A DNA stretch of 64,000 nt from Diploptera punctata. Its lineage: Eukaryota > Arthropoda > Insecta > Blattodea > Blaberidae. Positions 11,495-23,991 of the stretch are shown here, one piece after another; the stretch's first letter is position 1; each line of letters starts with the position of its first letter. The stretch covers positions 558,001-622,000 of the forward strand of contig JASPKZ010007545.1 in NCBI GenBank assembly GCA_030220185.1, read 5' to 3'. The notes under the pieces were generated by a model. It ran no database searches. It saw nothing but the letters and a program-made list of their open reading frames with translations, and was not told the DNA's origin. The position numbers and the translations under genes were made by a program.

Positions 11495-12429
11495 ACCTTT
11501 CTATACTATTCCGGCTTTTATAAATAAACAAAATTCATTTTGCTTAGCGAAGATTTTGAATTGAAAGACAAGCCGCTCTTACAAAAGAAAACTATATTGA
11601 GAATATAATAAGTCTAGGAACTATTGTTACATAAATTTCTATCTAGTTTTATCTAATACTTCCTCCTCTATAAGTATTGCAACTCTTTTACAACTCATCG
11701 TATTCATTGAGAGTCAGATTAGGACAATATATCGAGCGTTGAAACACATGTGAATCTACCACGTAGATCATATAATTTACCAATTCACAATTAAGATTTG
11801 AGTAGCACGAGAAACGATATTATATTCATTCATCTTCCTGGGTTTTTTGGCATAAATTTAATTATATAATATCTTGATTACTTCTTTGTAAATCGTGCGG
11901 GAAGTGACTTGATCAAGCGGCGCGTAGACCTGAATTCTGGTAACGTTGTTAATTTAGAGACAAACATTTTAAAGAAGTATTTTATTGTTTCCTTTCTTCG
12001 CCACAAACTGGCAGATCTACGCTTCTCTATGTTATGTCAAATATTGTGAATGTCTATTCAGTGTTCAGTGTCTTGTCTATACTTCATTTAACGACGCTCT
12101 GAAACAACTCATGACTTCATTGTCGAAAATAAATTCTGGACACGAAGGTCGACTACTTCTACGAAACGCCTCTTATTCAAGGCTTGAATTTATTTCACGT
12201 GTCATAAATACGAGTATTCGATACGGGTACTAACGGTTTTATTCCCTTCGAAGATACTGATACTCAGAATATTTGCTCCCTTCATAATTATTCGTCAACG
12301 CCCGGGTTTGAACACGCGAACTTCGGAACCAGGACCGAGCATGCTGACTATTGTTTCACCGTGATTAATTATATAAGAGTACATCGTGTTGCTACATCCA
12401 TTTAAAAATATAAAGCATATTTTAAGGAG
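11495..12429. other. Unassigned sequence
   Basis: No coding or mobile element signature recognised. The 82-codon frame at 11985-12233 has no known motif. Confidence 0.5.
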
Positions 12430-12575
12430 TCCATTGCTGTGGTCTCCGGGAAACGTCGTTGCCCTATATGCAGCGAGACCGGATACTATCCGCGGTCGGG
12501 ACAAGTTTCCTTGGTGAGATTTTTTCAAGGTTTTTCCTCCTCAAAAAGAGAAAGTCAGGAAACGTCAAGAACCTA
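12430..12575 (+). mobile_element. Diverged SINE-A head and body fragment
   Basis: CCATTGCTGTGGTCTCCGGG at the start, GCAGCGAGACCGG, CGGTCGGGACAAGTTT, GGTGAGATTTTTTCAAGG and TCAGGAAACGTCAAG follow the SINE-A order with many changes. No hairpin tail is seen. Confidence 0.55.
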
Positions 12576-12891
12576 AATGTTTCCGAACACAAACAGCCCT
12601 TCATAATGATCAGCATCTTATTCCCCATGTTCAGCATTAATGTGTGAGTGAATTGTGTGTTTTGTCTATAATACGTAGGCCTATTTGTGTTGTCTCGGAG
12701 GTAACATTGGCATTGAAATGATCACTCATTAAGGAGATCCTCAATAAATATGTGTGTAATCGAGAGTTTAATATCCTCTCCCAATAAGTCATGTCCGAGT
12801 AAAGCCCCGGTGCCGTGAGGCATGTAAAAAAAGAACTGCCACTGGAGAGGTTGAATGAAGGTAAAAAATTAAATAACTTTACTATTTACCT

Positions 12892-13226
12892 GTCCACCGC
12901 TGTGGTCTCGAGGTAGCGTGTTGCCTTGTCACGCAGCGGGCCCGGGTTCGATCCCCGGTCGGGGCAGTTTTTCTGGGTGAGGTTTTTATCGGGTTTTTTC
13001 CTCACCTGTAAGACAAATGTCAGGAAAACTTTAGGGCCCAAACGGTCCCCGAAATCATATGGCCACCATCATCATCATCCTTATCATCATCATCATCCTT
13101 CACCGGTGTGAAAAGCAACGGGAAGCTACCTCACCTACAATTCCCTAGTAAAGCTGCAAGCATAGCATGATAATGCTATGATTGCAGTAAAGGACCTGCC
13201 TTCGGGCAGAATTACTATGGATGGAT
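12892..13226 (+). mobile_element. SINE-A, full length, perfect 9-bp target duplication
   Basis: Best reference copy (335 bp). The tRNA-derived head has GTGGTCTCGAGGTAGCGTG (A-box region) and a perfect B box GGTTCGATCC at about 12946-12955. The body contains CTGGGTGAGGTTTTTATCGG, AAGACAAATGTCAGGAAAAC and a CAT/ATC-rich run. The 3' tail has TTGCAGTAAAGGACCTGCC, a hairpin (CTGCCTTCGGGCAG) and ATTACTATGGATGGA. TATTTACCT is repeated at 12883-12891 and 13227-13235. Such elements are transcribed by RNA polymerase III from the internal boxes and copied by a LINE enzyme in trans. This and the other intact copies encode nothing. Confidence 0.95.
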
Positions 13227-13235
13227 TATTTACCT

Positions 13236-14540
13236 CTAAAACAAGTAGGAGAATTTAAAATCTGGAAAACAAGTCTTAATATAATAAACTAGTTTCTGCC
13301 ATCGGAGGGAATACCAGTGAGCATGTACTTCCAATAAGTAATGAGAAATCATTATTATAAGAATGATATACGGTAAATTTTAACTGTAGGAATATGGTGT
13401 CAAAATTTTGTTTGCAGGCTGTATACAACTAGGAAAACTAGGAGTAACTGAGAGGAAATAGTGGCAGAATGCAGTGACCGTGGTGGTATATCATACATGT
13501 TCCTCCATATCCATCACCTCGGCGTCAACGCGACTATTCGGAGGATTACAGAGGCGATTTTGCAGAGTAATTCACTTCCCTTCTCCATCTCTCTCTTTCA
13601 TACACAAAACCTGGGAAATACCAGATGCGTGTACTGGAAGATGTTCCAAAACTTTCTGCCTTATTATGTGCTTCTGACATGGTTACCAACTTTGGAAAAC
13701 TCGTTCTCGATACGGCAGCCACCCACGCAACACATTGTGTTCGGAGCAAGCAGACAAGCCATTCAAGTCCGAAACAAAGTTACAATATTTCATAACGGAT
13801 ATATTACATTTTATATATAAACTGCAATAAAGTTAAAAATATTTAGCGTGTATAACTCCAATTGCTTTAACTGAATTATGGTTATGAATGATTTTTTCTA
13901 ATAAATTATTGAAATAATAAGCATTTATAGCCCTCTAAACCATTACACAACGTTTATCACTAGTGGGTCTTATTTGGTTAATAATCACTCTTCCAATATC
14001 GGATCAGGATTATTGAACTGAAAGACTGACTAAAATTTGAAATTCGTACCGAGTGACCTCGAAATAGAATCCGGGTCGGCCGAACTGGCTGGAACAATTC
14101 TTGATTTTAATTATGTTTATTTATTTTGGCATAGTTAAGGCAATAAAATCATCTCTTCCACTCAACTAGCACAACTACACAAAATGTATATTTACATTTA
14201 TATTAAACAAATTACAACAAATTAAAAAACAAACGATGAAATATATAACATTTACAATTCATATACATTCCTTCATTTTATGCATTAAACATAATAATCA
14301 ATACAAATAGACTATATGTTTGTATATTTCACCTCGTAGCAACAATCACCAATGTTGTTGGTGAATGGTAGTGGTCAGGAATCTCCCTTCGAGCACTATG
14401 GAGGTTTGGTGTTGGTGGCTGTGCTGGCGTGGGCTGTATGATGGTTGATTGTGGTCGAATTCTAGCATTTCATACATTTTGACCAAAGTGTTCTGCAAAA
14501 TGTTGGGAATCACCCATAATGTTCGGGATTTCAGCAGTTT

Positions 14541-14586
<46 letters not shown>

Positions 14587-14742
14587 TGTGTGTGTCTGAA
14601 ACTCGACCAACGGCCACCAAACACCGCTGAACGCCCTCCATTGACATCTGACCATTAAACACCCACCATTGATTGTATTAGAATGAGTGAGAATATAGTT
14701 GAATGTTCTCAAATGTACCTGAATGATTTGGACCAGGAAGAT
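13236..14742. other. Unassigned region with a LINE-tail-like piece and a (GT)n tract
   Basis: A 119-codon frame at 13461-13820 has no recognisable domain. At about 14112-14175 a TTTATTTTGGCATAGTTAAG block with TCTTCCACTCAACTAGCAC resembles the 3' end of LINE L-E on the minus strand. A (GT)n microsatellite spans 14543-14595. Nothing else is recognised. Confidence 0.45.
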
Positions 14743-15010
14743 CGATAATGTTCTGGAATGTTCAAGGACCGATACGTGTGGATGATGCACTATATAAGGC
14801 GAGGCATGACGCGCAAGCATTAGTAACTTTTCATAAGTAAAAGGGTGCAGTTAAAAGAAAAAGCAGTAAGTGAAAAGTATAATGTGAAAAGTGAATATTG
14901 AAGTGGAAAAAAAAATCTGGAAACCTGAAAACGAAAGAATTAGAAATTGATAAATTGGAATGTGATGAGTTGGAAAATAAAGAACTCTTAAGTGAAAAAA
15001 AAATTTATTT
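14743..15010 (+). promoter_or_regulatory. Leader unit 1: heat-shock element, TATA box, A-rich leader
   Basis: A perfect three-module heat-shock element TTCTGGAATGTTC lies at 14751-14763, and a further GAATGTTC half is at 14701-14708. TATATAAGG follows at 14791-14799, then an A-rich leader with repeated AAGTGAAAAGT motifs. This arrangement (HSE, close TATA box, long A-rich untranslated leader) is like insect hsp70 promoters. A related unit lies at 15285-15560 in the same orientation. No hsp70 coding sequence follows. Activity is inferred from motifs only. Confidence 0.5.
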
Positions 15011-15043
15011 GAAAATTTCAAATTAAAAATATAAAAAAGGTAA

Positions 15044-15247
15044 AATGCCAAAGTGTAAGAAGCAATTTTAGCGATCTCGAATCACATCGCATAGACAACA
15101 GAAGGCATGGAGAAACTAAACACAAGAAGAGGAAAAAGCACGTCTAGCATTGTTACGTGAAAATTCTCAACGGAGCAGATATAATCAGGCAGAAGAGCAT
15201 AGTGAAAATTCTAGAGAAACAGATGTAATAAAACAACGACTATATTG
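15044..15247 (+). pseudogene. Possible Helitron-like N-terminal ORF relic
   Basis: From an ATG at 15044, directly after leader unit 1, the frame reads MPKCKKQF, stop, RSRITSHRQQKAWRN, stop, then TQEEEKARLALLRENSQRS and RYNQAEEHSENSRET before a final stop. Arg/Gln/Glu-rich 'E..E.RLA..R....R' stretches are common at the N terminus of insect Helitron replicase-helicases. No Rep or helicase motif is visible, so the family call is weak. Two internal stops make it non-functional. Confidence 0.3.
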
Positions 15248-15284
15248 ATGAAGTGAGTGTTCTAGTATGTGCTAGAATGACGAT

Positions 15285-15560
15285 CGAGGATTTTCTGGAA
15301 TATTCTAGGACCGTTATGTGTGGATGGTGGGGATTGCTTCAAGCACTATACAGGACGAAGCAAAACACGCATGTATTTGTTGACTTTTTAAAATGAAAAA
15401 GTAAAGTTAAAAGAAAAAGTAGAACCTGAATGGGGAAGTGTGAAAAGAAAGAACAGGAAAACTGAAAAAAAAGGAGGATAGGAAATTGAAAAATTTGAAT
15501 GTCGAAAACCGAATAGTATAGAATCGAAAAAATAAAAGAACTGGAAAGTGAAAATTTGTA
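15285..15560 (+). promoter_or_regulatory. Leader unit 2: second heat-shock element and A-rich leader
   Basis: Diverged direct repeat of 14743-15010. TTCTGGAATATTC (perfect three-module HSE) lies at 15293-15305. The TATA region reads CACTATACAGGACGAAG, a weakened match to unit 1, and sits about 17 bp further downstream. The A-rich leader with AAAGTTAAAAGAAAAAGTAG follows. No coding sequence is seen after it. Confidence 0.45.
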
Positions 15561-15854
15561 AATATGTTTCTTTTTTTTGTCTAATGCCACCAGATTGTTT
15601 TTTATGACATGTCTGGTTTTCTCCCCTAGCATTGGCAGAATTGTAATCCATTTCTTAGGTTCTTTTTGTATAAGAATGTATTTCGATTAAATTACTCAAA
15701 ATGTAAGATACTTTTGCACATAGAAAAAATGAAAGAAGTAAGAAAGAAACAGAATAAAATTATTTTAATCCAGGCCTACATTATATATAAAAAAAATGCA
15801 TGGGAACTTCAAACAAGAAACCTAGAGAACCGGGATGTCCTGAGTAAATAGTAA

Positions 15855-16095
15855 AAATAATAATAATAATAATAATAATCAGTATACGCAAGTTCTGTCC
15901 TGCATTGCCAGATCTGTAAGCAGTAAATCATCTTTCTGCTTGCTATGACCTACCTGTAAGAATCCAGTACAGCAACATGCAAGGCAGACCACATTACACT
16001 GGAAACAGGGTTCGTTTAATAAATTAAAAACACTAAAAAATAATAATAATAATAATAATAATAATAATCACAACAACAATAATAATAATCACAAT

Positions 16096-16134
<39 letters not shown>
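15855..16134 (+). repeat. (AAT)n and (TA)n microsatellites
   Basis: AAT tracts at 15855-15879 and 16040-16098 (with AAC interruptions) and a TA tract at 16100-16134. The bases between them (15880-16039) carry no recognised feature. Confidence 0.95.
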
Positions 16135-16138
<4 letters not shown>

Positions 16139-16319
16139 GAAAACTAAATATGTGTGCATACGAGAAGAAATGGATAATATAAATTTCAACATTGGAGAAA
16201 AACTAAAACCTAGTATTAAACGCACTTATCTACGAACGAAATTAGACCATTCTGGCGATAGTACAGTGAGAATTAATAATAGAATTCACAAACAAATCAA
16301 GCAATAAATACTTCAACAT

Positions 16320-16808
16320 ATGTTTGGCCGAGCAAGAATATTACAAAAAAATACAAAATTTCAAATAAAGCAAGCAATAATCCAGAGCAATTTAAAATAT
16401 GGTGCTGAAGTTTGGCAAATTCTTACCAGCGAAATTAAAAAAATTTTAAATACAGAAATGGTTGTTTTAAGATCAGCTGGAAAATCTAGAATGGATAGAA
16501 TACGAAATAAAGAAGTAAGGGAAATTATGGGTGTGCAAGAGGAGACGGACTTCATAGACATTATAGAAAAGAAAAGATTACAATGGTATGGCCATGTCAA
16601 AAGAATGCCAGAGCAAAGTTTGCCTAAAATTGTTATGGAATGGAACCCAATGGAAAGGAGAAAGGGAGGTACACCGAAGAAAACTTGGATAGAAAGGGTA
16701 CAAGCGGCTATGAATATCAGAGGATTGGAGGAAGATCAACGGATGGAGAGATGAATGGCGTTTGGTTTCCGGAAGACGGCGGCAGCTGCCGTGATACCGG
16801 ATGATGAT
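16320..16808 (+). mobile_element. LINE L-C 3' fragment (reverse transcriptase C-terminal region)
   Basis: An open frame of 144 codons (16320-16754) shows IKQAIIQSNLKYGAEVW, then RMDRIRNKEVREIMG, RLQWYGHVKRMPEQSLPK, RRKGGTPKKTWIERVQAAM and RGLEEDQ. This is the post-RT 'YG.E.W...R..W.GH..RM..R.P...' region of RTE-like LINEs. No catalytic RT motif remains. The 3' end runs CCGGATGATGATG straight into a long (TTA)n tract. A related, more decayed copy is at 33340-33740. Confidence 0.75.

Positions 16809-17319
<511 letters not shown>

Positions 17320-17355
<36 letters not shown>
17320..17355 (+). repeat. (TA)n microsatellite
   Basis: Pure TA dinucleotides between SINE-B and SINE-A. Confidence 0.95.
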
Positions 17356-17359
<4 letters not shown>

Positions 17360-17363
17360 TTAT

Positions 17364-17703
17364 GTTCACCGCTGTGGTCTCGAGGTAGCGTGTTGCCTTG
17401 TCACGCAGCGGGCCCGGGTTCGATCCCCGGTCGGAGCAGTTTTTCTGAGTGAGGTTTTTATCGGGATTTTTCCTCGCCTGTAAGACAAATGTCAGGAAAA
17501 CTTTAAGGCCCAGACGGTCCCCTAAATCATATGACCGTCATCATCATCATCCTTGTCATTATCATCACCATCCTTCGCCGGTGTTGAAAGCAACGGAAAG
17601 CTACCACACTCACAATTCCCTAGTAAAGCTGCAAGCATAGCATGAAAATGGTAAGATTGCAGTGAAGGACCTGCCTTTGGGCAGAATTGATATGGATGGA
17701 CGA
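17364..17703 (+). mobile_element. SINE-A, full length, 11-bp target duplication
   Basis: Head GTTCACCGCTGTGGTCTCGA with a perfect B box, then the standard body and 3' tail TTGCAGTGAAGGACCTGCC with hairpin CTGCCTTTGGGCAG. ATAATTATTAT is repeated at 17353-17363 and 17704-17714, defining a 340-bp insertion. It landed at the edge of a TA microsatellite. Confidence 0.93.
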
Positions 17704-18173
17704 ATAATTATTATTACTAAAAAGTAACTACCCATTAATACATGCATATTTAGCATGAATGTAAAATTTATATTGAAGTTAGGCCAAAAATAATTAAGGA
17801 TTATTTTAAGTGATTCTAATATCCGGCAGCCCCTGATTTACTTCGATAAGGAATTCAAGTTTCCAAAGGTGTAGTAATAGCCATATATGATGTGGACTGA
17901 TGAGATGACCTATGCTGAGACGTATCAAGAAAAATATTTTATTCAACTTTCTAGGGAAATTGCAAATTAGATTTAATTGACCATTATGGTGAACATAAAA
18001 TTTAAAAAAAGGGCAACTAAAAATGTTAACGTTATTGATTACGACTTATGAAAAAATGAACAAATCTTTAAACTGCCATTTATATTGAAGCACATATGAG
18101 TTTTAATAACGGCGAATTATAATATGTCTAACTCACTGGCATTATTGAATCCATTGAATAAGCTCACAATATC

Positions 18174-18600
18174 ATCATCATCATCATAGTACATTCACGA
18201 ATTTAGGCCATTTGTTGACCTGCTTCGGCCTCAAGAGAAACACCATCCAGAAGTCTTTTGAGTGGACGTCCTGGTCTTCTTCTTCCTGCAGGTTGATATC
18301 TTAACATTAGTTTGGGTATTCTGTGATCTTCCATTCGATGAACATGTTGTATCCATCTTGACTTATAATCAGAAATTTTGTTTTCTAAAGATTCCATGTG
18401 TAATTCTTCTAAGATGTCTTCTTTTTTTTGTGATATAGTAGTGTGTATCCTGCAGTCCTCCGAAGATATCTCATTTCAGCAGATCTAAGTCTTTGTATAT
18501 CCTTCTGTTTCAACGTCCATACTTCGCTACCATACAAAAGAGTTGGAAGAGCCAGTGTTTTATACACTTTCAGTCTTGAATGCTTTTGGACTAACTGTGG
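18174..18600 (-). mobile_element. LINE L-D 3' fragment
   Basis: Minus-strand frames give ALPTLLYGSEVWTLKQKDIQ and RLRSAEMRYLRRTAGYT (higher coordinates), then, after a frameshift, the frame 18397-18203 with SRWIQHVHRMEDHRIPKLML and RRPGRPLKRLLDG. This is the 'LLYGSE.W...R..E...LR' and 'W..H..RM....R.PK...Y.P.GRR..GRP' end of a non-LTR retrotransposon polymerase. The 3' terminus carries a short ATC-type repeat (CATCATCATCAT at about 18174). Confidence 0.75.
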
Positions 18601-18639
18601 CTAGAAGATAGAATTTATTAACCCTAAAATTCTTACAAA

Positions 18640-19220
18640 TTTCTTACAAATTTATATATTTTTGCATTTACATCCTTTTCTTCTTCATATGAGATATAGC
18701 TCACAATACTGAGCTAATATTTTCCAATCATCCCCTGTATAATCTACTTCCCTCAAATTATGGCTAATGTTATTCTTACACCTCATTCTTTGCGTACATA
18801 TTAGGTGCTTACATTCTGGTTTACCTAAAAGGAGTTTCCATGCATATCCTTCATTCCCCATTTGTGGCATGTGACCTGCTCACCACAGATTACGAGATTT
18901 AACTTTTTTAAAAATTATATTTGCTTTCCTACAAATAGCATGTAGCTAACTGTTACCTCTATTAGTCTGTCTGTTCAACTCTCCTTGGTCTAGAATCTTT
19001 TTAAGAAATGTATTCTCAAATACTCGTAATTCTTTCTCTTCCCTTAAAGCAAGAGTCCATGATTCGAATCCCTATAATATAACTCCGATAATAACAATTT
19101 AAAATTTTCAGTTAATGCATTTCGAGAGATGTTGGGATGATAATAGTCCATGTAATATAGAATAGCATAAATTCCCAGAATGAAACTCTACATTTAATTT
19201 CTTTATCCACTTCATTACTG
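18640..19220 (-). mobile_element. LINE L-A 3' fragment, decayed
   Basis: Minus-strand relatives of the L-A tail: the frame 18870-18685 has GNEGYAWKLLLGKPE then NLREVDYTGDDWK. Upstream (to about 19220) are broken matches to the RT C-terminal region seen in better form at 19322-20070. Stops abound. Confidence 0.65.
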
Positions 19221-19225
19221 TTAGT

Positions 19226-19320
19226 AATTCATCATCAGTATAGTACATTCACTAATTTAGGTCATTCCTTGACCTGTTTCTGCTTCAAGATAAACACCAT
19301 CCGAAATCTTTTAAGTGGAC
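19226..19320 (-). mobile_element. LINE L-D 3' terminus, short copy
   Basis: About 95 bp matching 18174-18260: GTACATTCACTAATTTAGG, GACCTGTTTC and AAACACCATCC in the same order and orientation. A strongly 5'-truncated second copy placed between two L-A copies. Confidence 0.65.
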
Positions 19321-19321
19321 T

Positions 19322-20070
19322 TACGAACTAACTAATTCACTGGCACTATCGAACCCGTAGATTCATGGCCGCGCGGACATAAGCTCTCCATACATCCCTA
19401 TCCTGAGGTAATGCTTTGCAATCATTCCCTGTATAATCTACTTCCCTCAAATAATAGTTAATTTTATTTTCCCCTCATTCTTCGTCTACCAACAGGACTT
19501 TTCCCTCTGGTTATCCTATGAGAAGCTTCCATGCAGATCTTTCATTCAGCATTCGTGCCACATGTCCTGCCCATCGCAGTCTACGAGACTTAACTGTTCT
19601 AATTACATCTGGCTTCCTATAAAGACCATGTAGTTAACTGTTGTGTAGTTTCCTCCATTCACCTGTCTGTTCATCTCTCTTTGGTCCAAAAATTTTCCAA
19701 GAACTTTATTCTGAAATAATCGTAATCTCCTTTCCTCCCATAAAGTAAGAGTGCATGTTTCGTACCCATATAATATAATTGGTAGAATAATTGTTTTATT
19801 TATATTTTCAGTTTAACGTTTTTTGAAAGGAATTGGGACGTCAAGACTTTTTGTAATGCATAATAGCACGCATTTCCAGAATTGAGCTTGTGTTTAATTT
19901 CTTCGTGCATCTCATTCCTATTTGTGATAATTAGGTACTTGAATTCAGTCACTTCCTCAAAATTTCCCTCATTTGTCACTAGCTGTCCATTTGCATTATA
20001 TAATGTATTTCTGTGTGTGAGACGTACTTTTGGTAAGTCAGTTCCTAAACATTGCAACTCAGTTCAACAT
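19322..20070 (-). mobile_element. LINE L-A 3' fragment
   Basis: The high-coordinate part encodes (20057-19800) RNTLYNANGQLVTNEGNF, EVTEFKYL and NRNEMHEEIKHKLNSGNACY, the region after the RT active site. The low-coordinate end encodes decayed GRP..RW and YTG-like blocks and finishes with the L-A terminus (CTAACTAATTCACTGGCACT read on the plus strand). Several frameshifts. Same family and orientation as 48140-48865. Confidence 0.75.
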
Positions 20071-20800
20071 TTCACTTATTTCTCCTTACCTTCCGATTTT
20101 CATTATAATACATTCCTATATATGATCATACATATAATTTTATTAATGCTTACTTCCGGCCCCAATATCGTTTTGTCACTCAATACAGTGTGATTATTGG
20201 CCATTAGTTTCTTCTCGTAATCGCCTGATAATACTATCCCATGAGTATTAACTAACAGCTTATTAGTACCATTAATTTGTACACCATCTTAATCCTCTAA
20301 AGTTTTATATGGCAAGCTCCAGCATAAAATTGGGTAGTGGGGAGTGCATATCTTTGCTTTAACATATTGGAAATATCTTAAGTATCTGAAAACTGTTGGC
20401 CTACACGCAATCTATTCTTTTAGTAATTTAGACACATTCAAATAAGTCTAACATTTTTTAGAAATTCCGATCAGTAGCAGAGTACTATCTTCTCCTCTTT
20501 TAACTGAATCATATGCCTCTCTGTTGACTACATACAGTTGAAGAATTGTACCGGTACCATCATATTACCATCTCTTATGAAAAATCTGTTAGACCAAAAA
20601 TTTGATCTATTGTAAATCTATTTTTATTAACTTTACATTGATGATAATCTATTACGTCGTCAATATAGGAAGTAAGTCTGGATACTAATATAATAGAATT
20701 TTGTATTTTAAGTTGAAAGTAATGAGACGCTCCTGTAGTTGTTAGTTTTAGCTATTTTCTTATAGTTTGTTACAACTTTTCACAGTATAAATATCATTCA

Positions 20801-21424
20801 AGATCATCATCATCATCATCATCTTTCTTCACGGATTAGGTCTATGCCTGTTCCGATCTCATAGCCGTTCAGCCCAGCGCTTTCTTGATCTTCTTACCGA
20901 ACTTCGTCCTCCAGGATTATATGCTTACATCAGTACCATCTTTGGTATCCTATCCTCTGTCATTCTTTACAGATGTTCTATCCAATTGTTCCTGTGTTTT
21001 CTATTTGTTGAAGAAGTTGTTGTATTTTAATTCATCTCTAATATTCTCATTTCTAATATGTTCTTCTCTTGTACAACTTTTCACAGCCCGTAGGAATCTC
21101 ATTTTCGCTACCTGAATTTAATTTTTTTTTTTCTTTCTCATTCAGTTCCCTGCCCTTACATCGTCGCTGGTAGTGCCATCGTTGAGTACAATCTTAGCTA
21201 CGTATCTTTCCCTACTTTGTTCCTCAGTGATTGTTCCACAAATATGTTGAACTTTCTGCATTTTCTTATTTATATCTTGTTCTTCTTCGTAAGTGATATC
21301 GCAGCCCAAATACTGGAAGTGTGGAACCTGTTCCAACATCTATTACTATTTTTGTTCTTACTGGGTACCTTTCATGGAACGCCATTACTTTAGCTTTTAA
21401 TTTTGAAATTGTCATATTATATTT

Positions 21425-21460
<36 letters not shown>

Positions 21461-23006
21461 AATTGAAAGACTGCTTTTGTAGCCTGACCTCTATGTCAAA
21501 ATTTAACATTATATCATCTGCAAAACATAATACATTAAAAGTTTTATTTCGTCCAATTTTTAATCCTATATGCAGTAATTGTTTCCATTTATGAATAATG
21601 GCGTCTAAATATATATTAAAAGACGTTGGGGAAAGGCTGCACCCCTCTTTTAAACCACAGTTAGTTTTAAATTATTCTGTTAATTTTCCATTTATTTCAA
21701 TTACTATATTTGTATCTTCATATAAACTTTGAATAGTTTTTATTAAGTGTTCGGGTATCTTTTTTATATTGCACTATCTTCCATAATAAAGGGCGGTTCA
21801 CATTGTCGAAGGCTTCATCTAGGTCTGTACATTAAACTCTTTATATTTTTATATAAACTGCTTCATTGTAAAAACATTGTCCATACATGAACTACCAAGT
21901 CTAAATTCACTCTGTTCCTCACTGATTTGCACATTACTTAATATTTTCAATCTAGAATTAATTATTCTTGCATACATTTTACACATAACATTTAGTATAC
22001 GTATCCCTCTGTAGTTCTTACACTCATTTTTTGTCATTTCTTAAACAATGTAACAGTTTTTGCAACTGTCCATTTTGCTGGATTTTTTTCTTTTCCAACA
22101 TATGTTTAATAAATGTAGTAATCGTAATTGTAATATTAATCCACTATATTTAAATATTTATATTGTGATTTTATCAATACCCAGAGCCATTCTATGTTTT
22201 ATGGCATCTTGTATTTCCTCTAATATTTTTAAATCTACTGTTCTTTCCTCTTGCTCTTCACTCTGTGTATTCTCTTTTGCTTTGTCCCAGAGCAAATCCT
22301 AATGATAACTTTTCCATTCTTCTTCCGTTATACCTGAGAGTATAGCTTTATCCCTTTCTATTGATTTGAGATGCCTCATTAATTTCCATGCTATATTTTG
22401 CCTTCCATAAGTATCATTCTCATTTAATTACAAAAATATGTTCCAAGATTCCAGATGGGTTTGTTTTATTTTGAATGTGTTACACTTGTTTTTAATTTAT
22501 AATCTTACCAATTTGCATTATTATTTATTTGAAGATATCTTAGATATGCTTCTTTCTTGTCCTTTACTACTGTTTGTATATTTTTTCCAATACCTAGGGT
22601 CCTTCATTCCTTTTCTTTTCATTTTATAACCAAGAACTTCTTTTGCCGTTTTCCATATTTTACTTTGTATACTTTGATGTTTTTTTTTTTCTAATTCATT
22701 TTCCGTTTTAGTCATCGTTAAAAAACCGTTCAGTTTCACCCTATATTGGAACAGATCTCTTATGCTCTCTACTCCTCTTCTTGGTATATTGTGTATTAAA
22801 AACCTCTTCCTTTACATCCAATCATTTTTTAAATGTTGCACATATTTTGATTTTTCAATTTCGCTAATATGTATATTTCTGAAATTACCAAGTAGTGGTC
22901 TGTGCATAATTCTGCTCCTCTACAAACTGTTTTATGTTTAATGCAAATTTTTATTCTGTCATTTACAATTATGTAGTCTATATTATATATTCTGGAGTGG
23001 AACAGA
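20801..23006 (-). mobile_element. LINE L-B, decayed polymerase (endonuclease end, RT, C terminus)
   Basis: Reading down the minus strand from 23006: FHSRIYNIDYIIVNDRIKI then CRGAELCTDHYLV (end of an APE-type endonuclease, with the DHYL block); KNECKNYRGIRILNVMCK and EEQSEFRLGSSC (RT blocks, 22037-21849); DEAFDNVNRPLLW (RT block A, catalytic D kept); KEGCSLSPTSFNIYL; FADD box at 21513-21524; FQYLGCDIT; and a C-terminal MRFLRAV region ending in (GAT)n at 20801. The domain order and FADD box are those of an RTE/CR1-like LINE. Multiple stops and frameshifts abolish the protein. A hAT element splits its endonuclease at 23015. Confidence 0.8.
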
Positions 23007-23450
23007 CAATAAGGCAGGGTGTAAAAACCCAGCCCATATGGGTAATTTTGGGTTTTTTAATAAAACCCAAAAATCCCCGGTTTTTTTTAAAGAGGGTTAT
23101 TTAATTAGTCATTGAGTGAGAAGTGATAAATTTAATATCAAAAATAAAAAATAAGGTGTAATGCTACAGATCCCAAATGCTACACACTGGAATTCCCAAC
23201 TAGACTGATTAAACACGTTTGTTAAAAATTATCCTAAATATGTAGAAATACATAAAGAGAAACATTCTGAAATTCCAGAAAACATTACCCGAATTTTGGA
23301 ACATGTAATTATTTACAAACGCAGAAATAGCTAATATTTATTAGAAAATCTTGGATGACACGCACTCACCCTGGCTTGTACCATATTTAGCCTTTAAAAT
23401 TAAAGGTAAACAAATTTATCCACCATCAATGACTGCGGATGATGTATTAA

Positions 23451-23715
23451 CCCATTCGCCTCAAAAGACGAAGTACACTCGCTTAACTCTGCTGTTACAT
23501 ATTTTGCAATATTTTGTACATCCCTTGACAGGGTAATCTTTCGTTAACATTTATGAACAATAGAGGGATGTGTTTTCGCCTTCACCCTTATTGTGATCTC
23601 AAGTACCGTTATCTTTTGTTTGTTTTGAATGTCTGAAAACAGAGGATATAATTTAAGGTAACTTAAATCCGGTTTCTTGGAAATACATTGAGTATTTAAA
23701 CCTGAAGCGAATGGG
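23451..23715 (+). mobile_element. TTAA-flanked MITE, piggyBac type, inside the hAT
   Basis: 265 bp bounded by TTAA at 23447-23450 and 23716-23719. Terminal inverted repeats are CCCATTCGCCTC and CCCATTCGCTTC (11 of 12 identical). TTAA targets with CCC-starting ends are the piggyBac signature. No coding content. A non-autonomous derivative that needs a piggyBac transposase from elsewhere. Confidence 0.85.
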
Positions 23716-23991
23716 TTAAAGACGTTCAGTTCTGCCCAGGGGTGGAGTATTTTGGAGAACATTAAATCTTTCTGTAACGTTTTGAATGGACTGACAAGTT
23801 GCCCAACTCATTCAGCATCAATAGAACGAGTATTATCAACCTTTAGATTAAGATGGTCGAAATTGTATACCGGTTGGGTTGTGAAAAAGTTCAAAAAATT
23901 GTAAGAGTGCACAGATATCATAGTGATAAGGACGAGTTAAAAGAATATGATGTTCAGGAGGGTGATTCTGATTTTAAAATTTAAATATTTG

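Noticed and set aside
13461..13820. 119-codon frame as a host gene
   Set aside because: No motif recognised, overlapping frames on both strands are similarly long, and there is no sign of codon bias.
14743..15560. Two leader repeats as the LTRs of an LTR retrotransposon
   Set aside because: No TG...CA ends, primer-binding site, polypurine tract or gag-pol sequence between them; only about 500 bp separate the unit starts.
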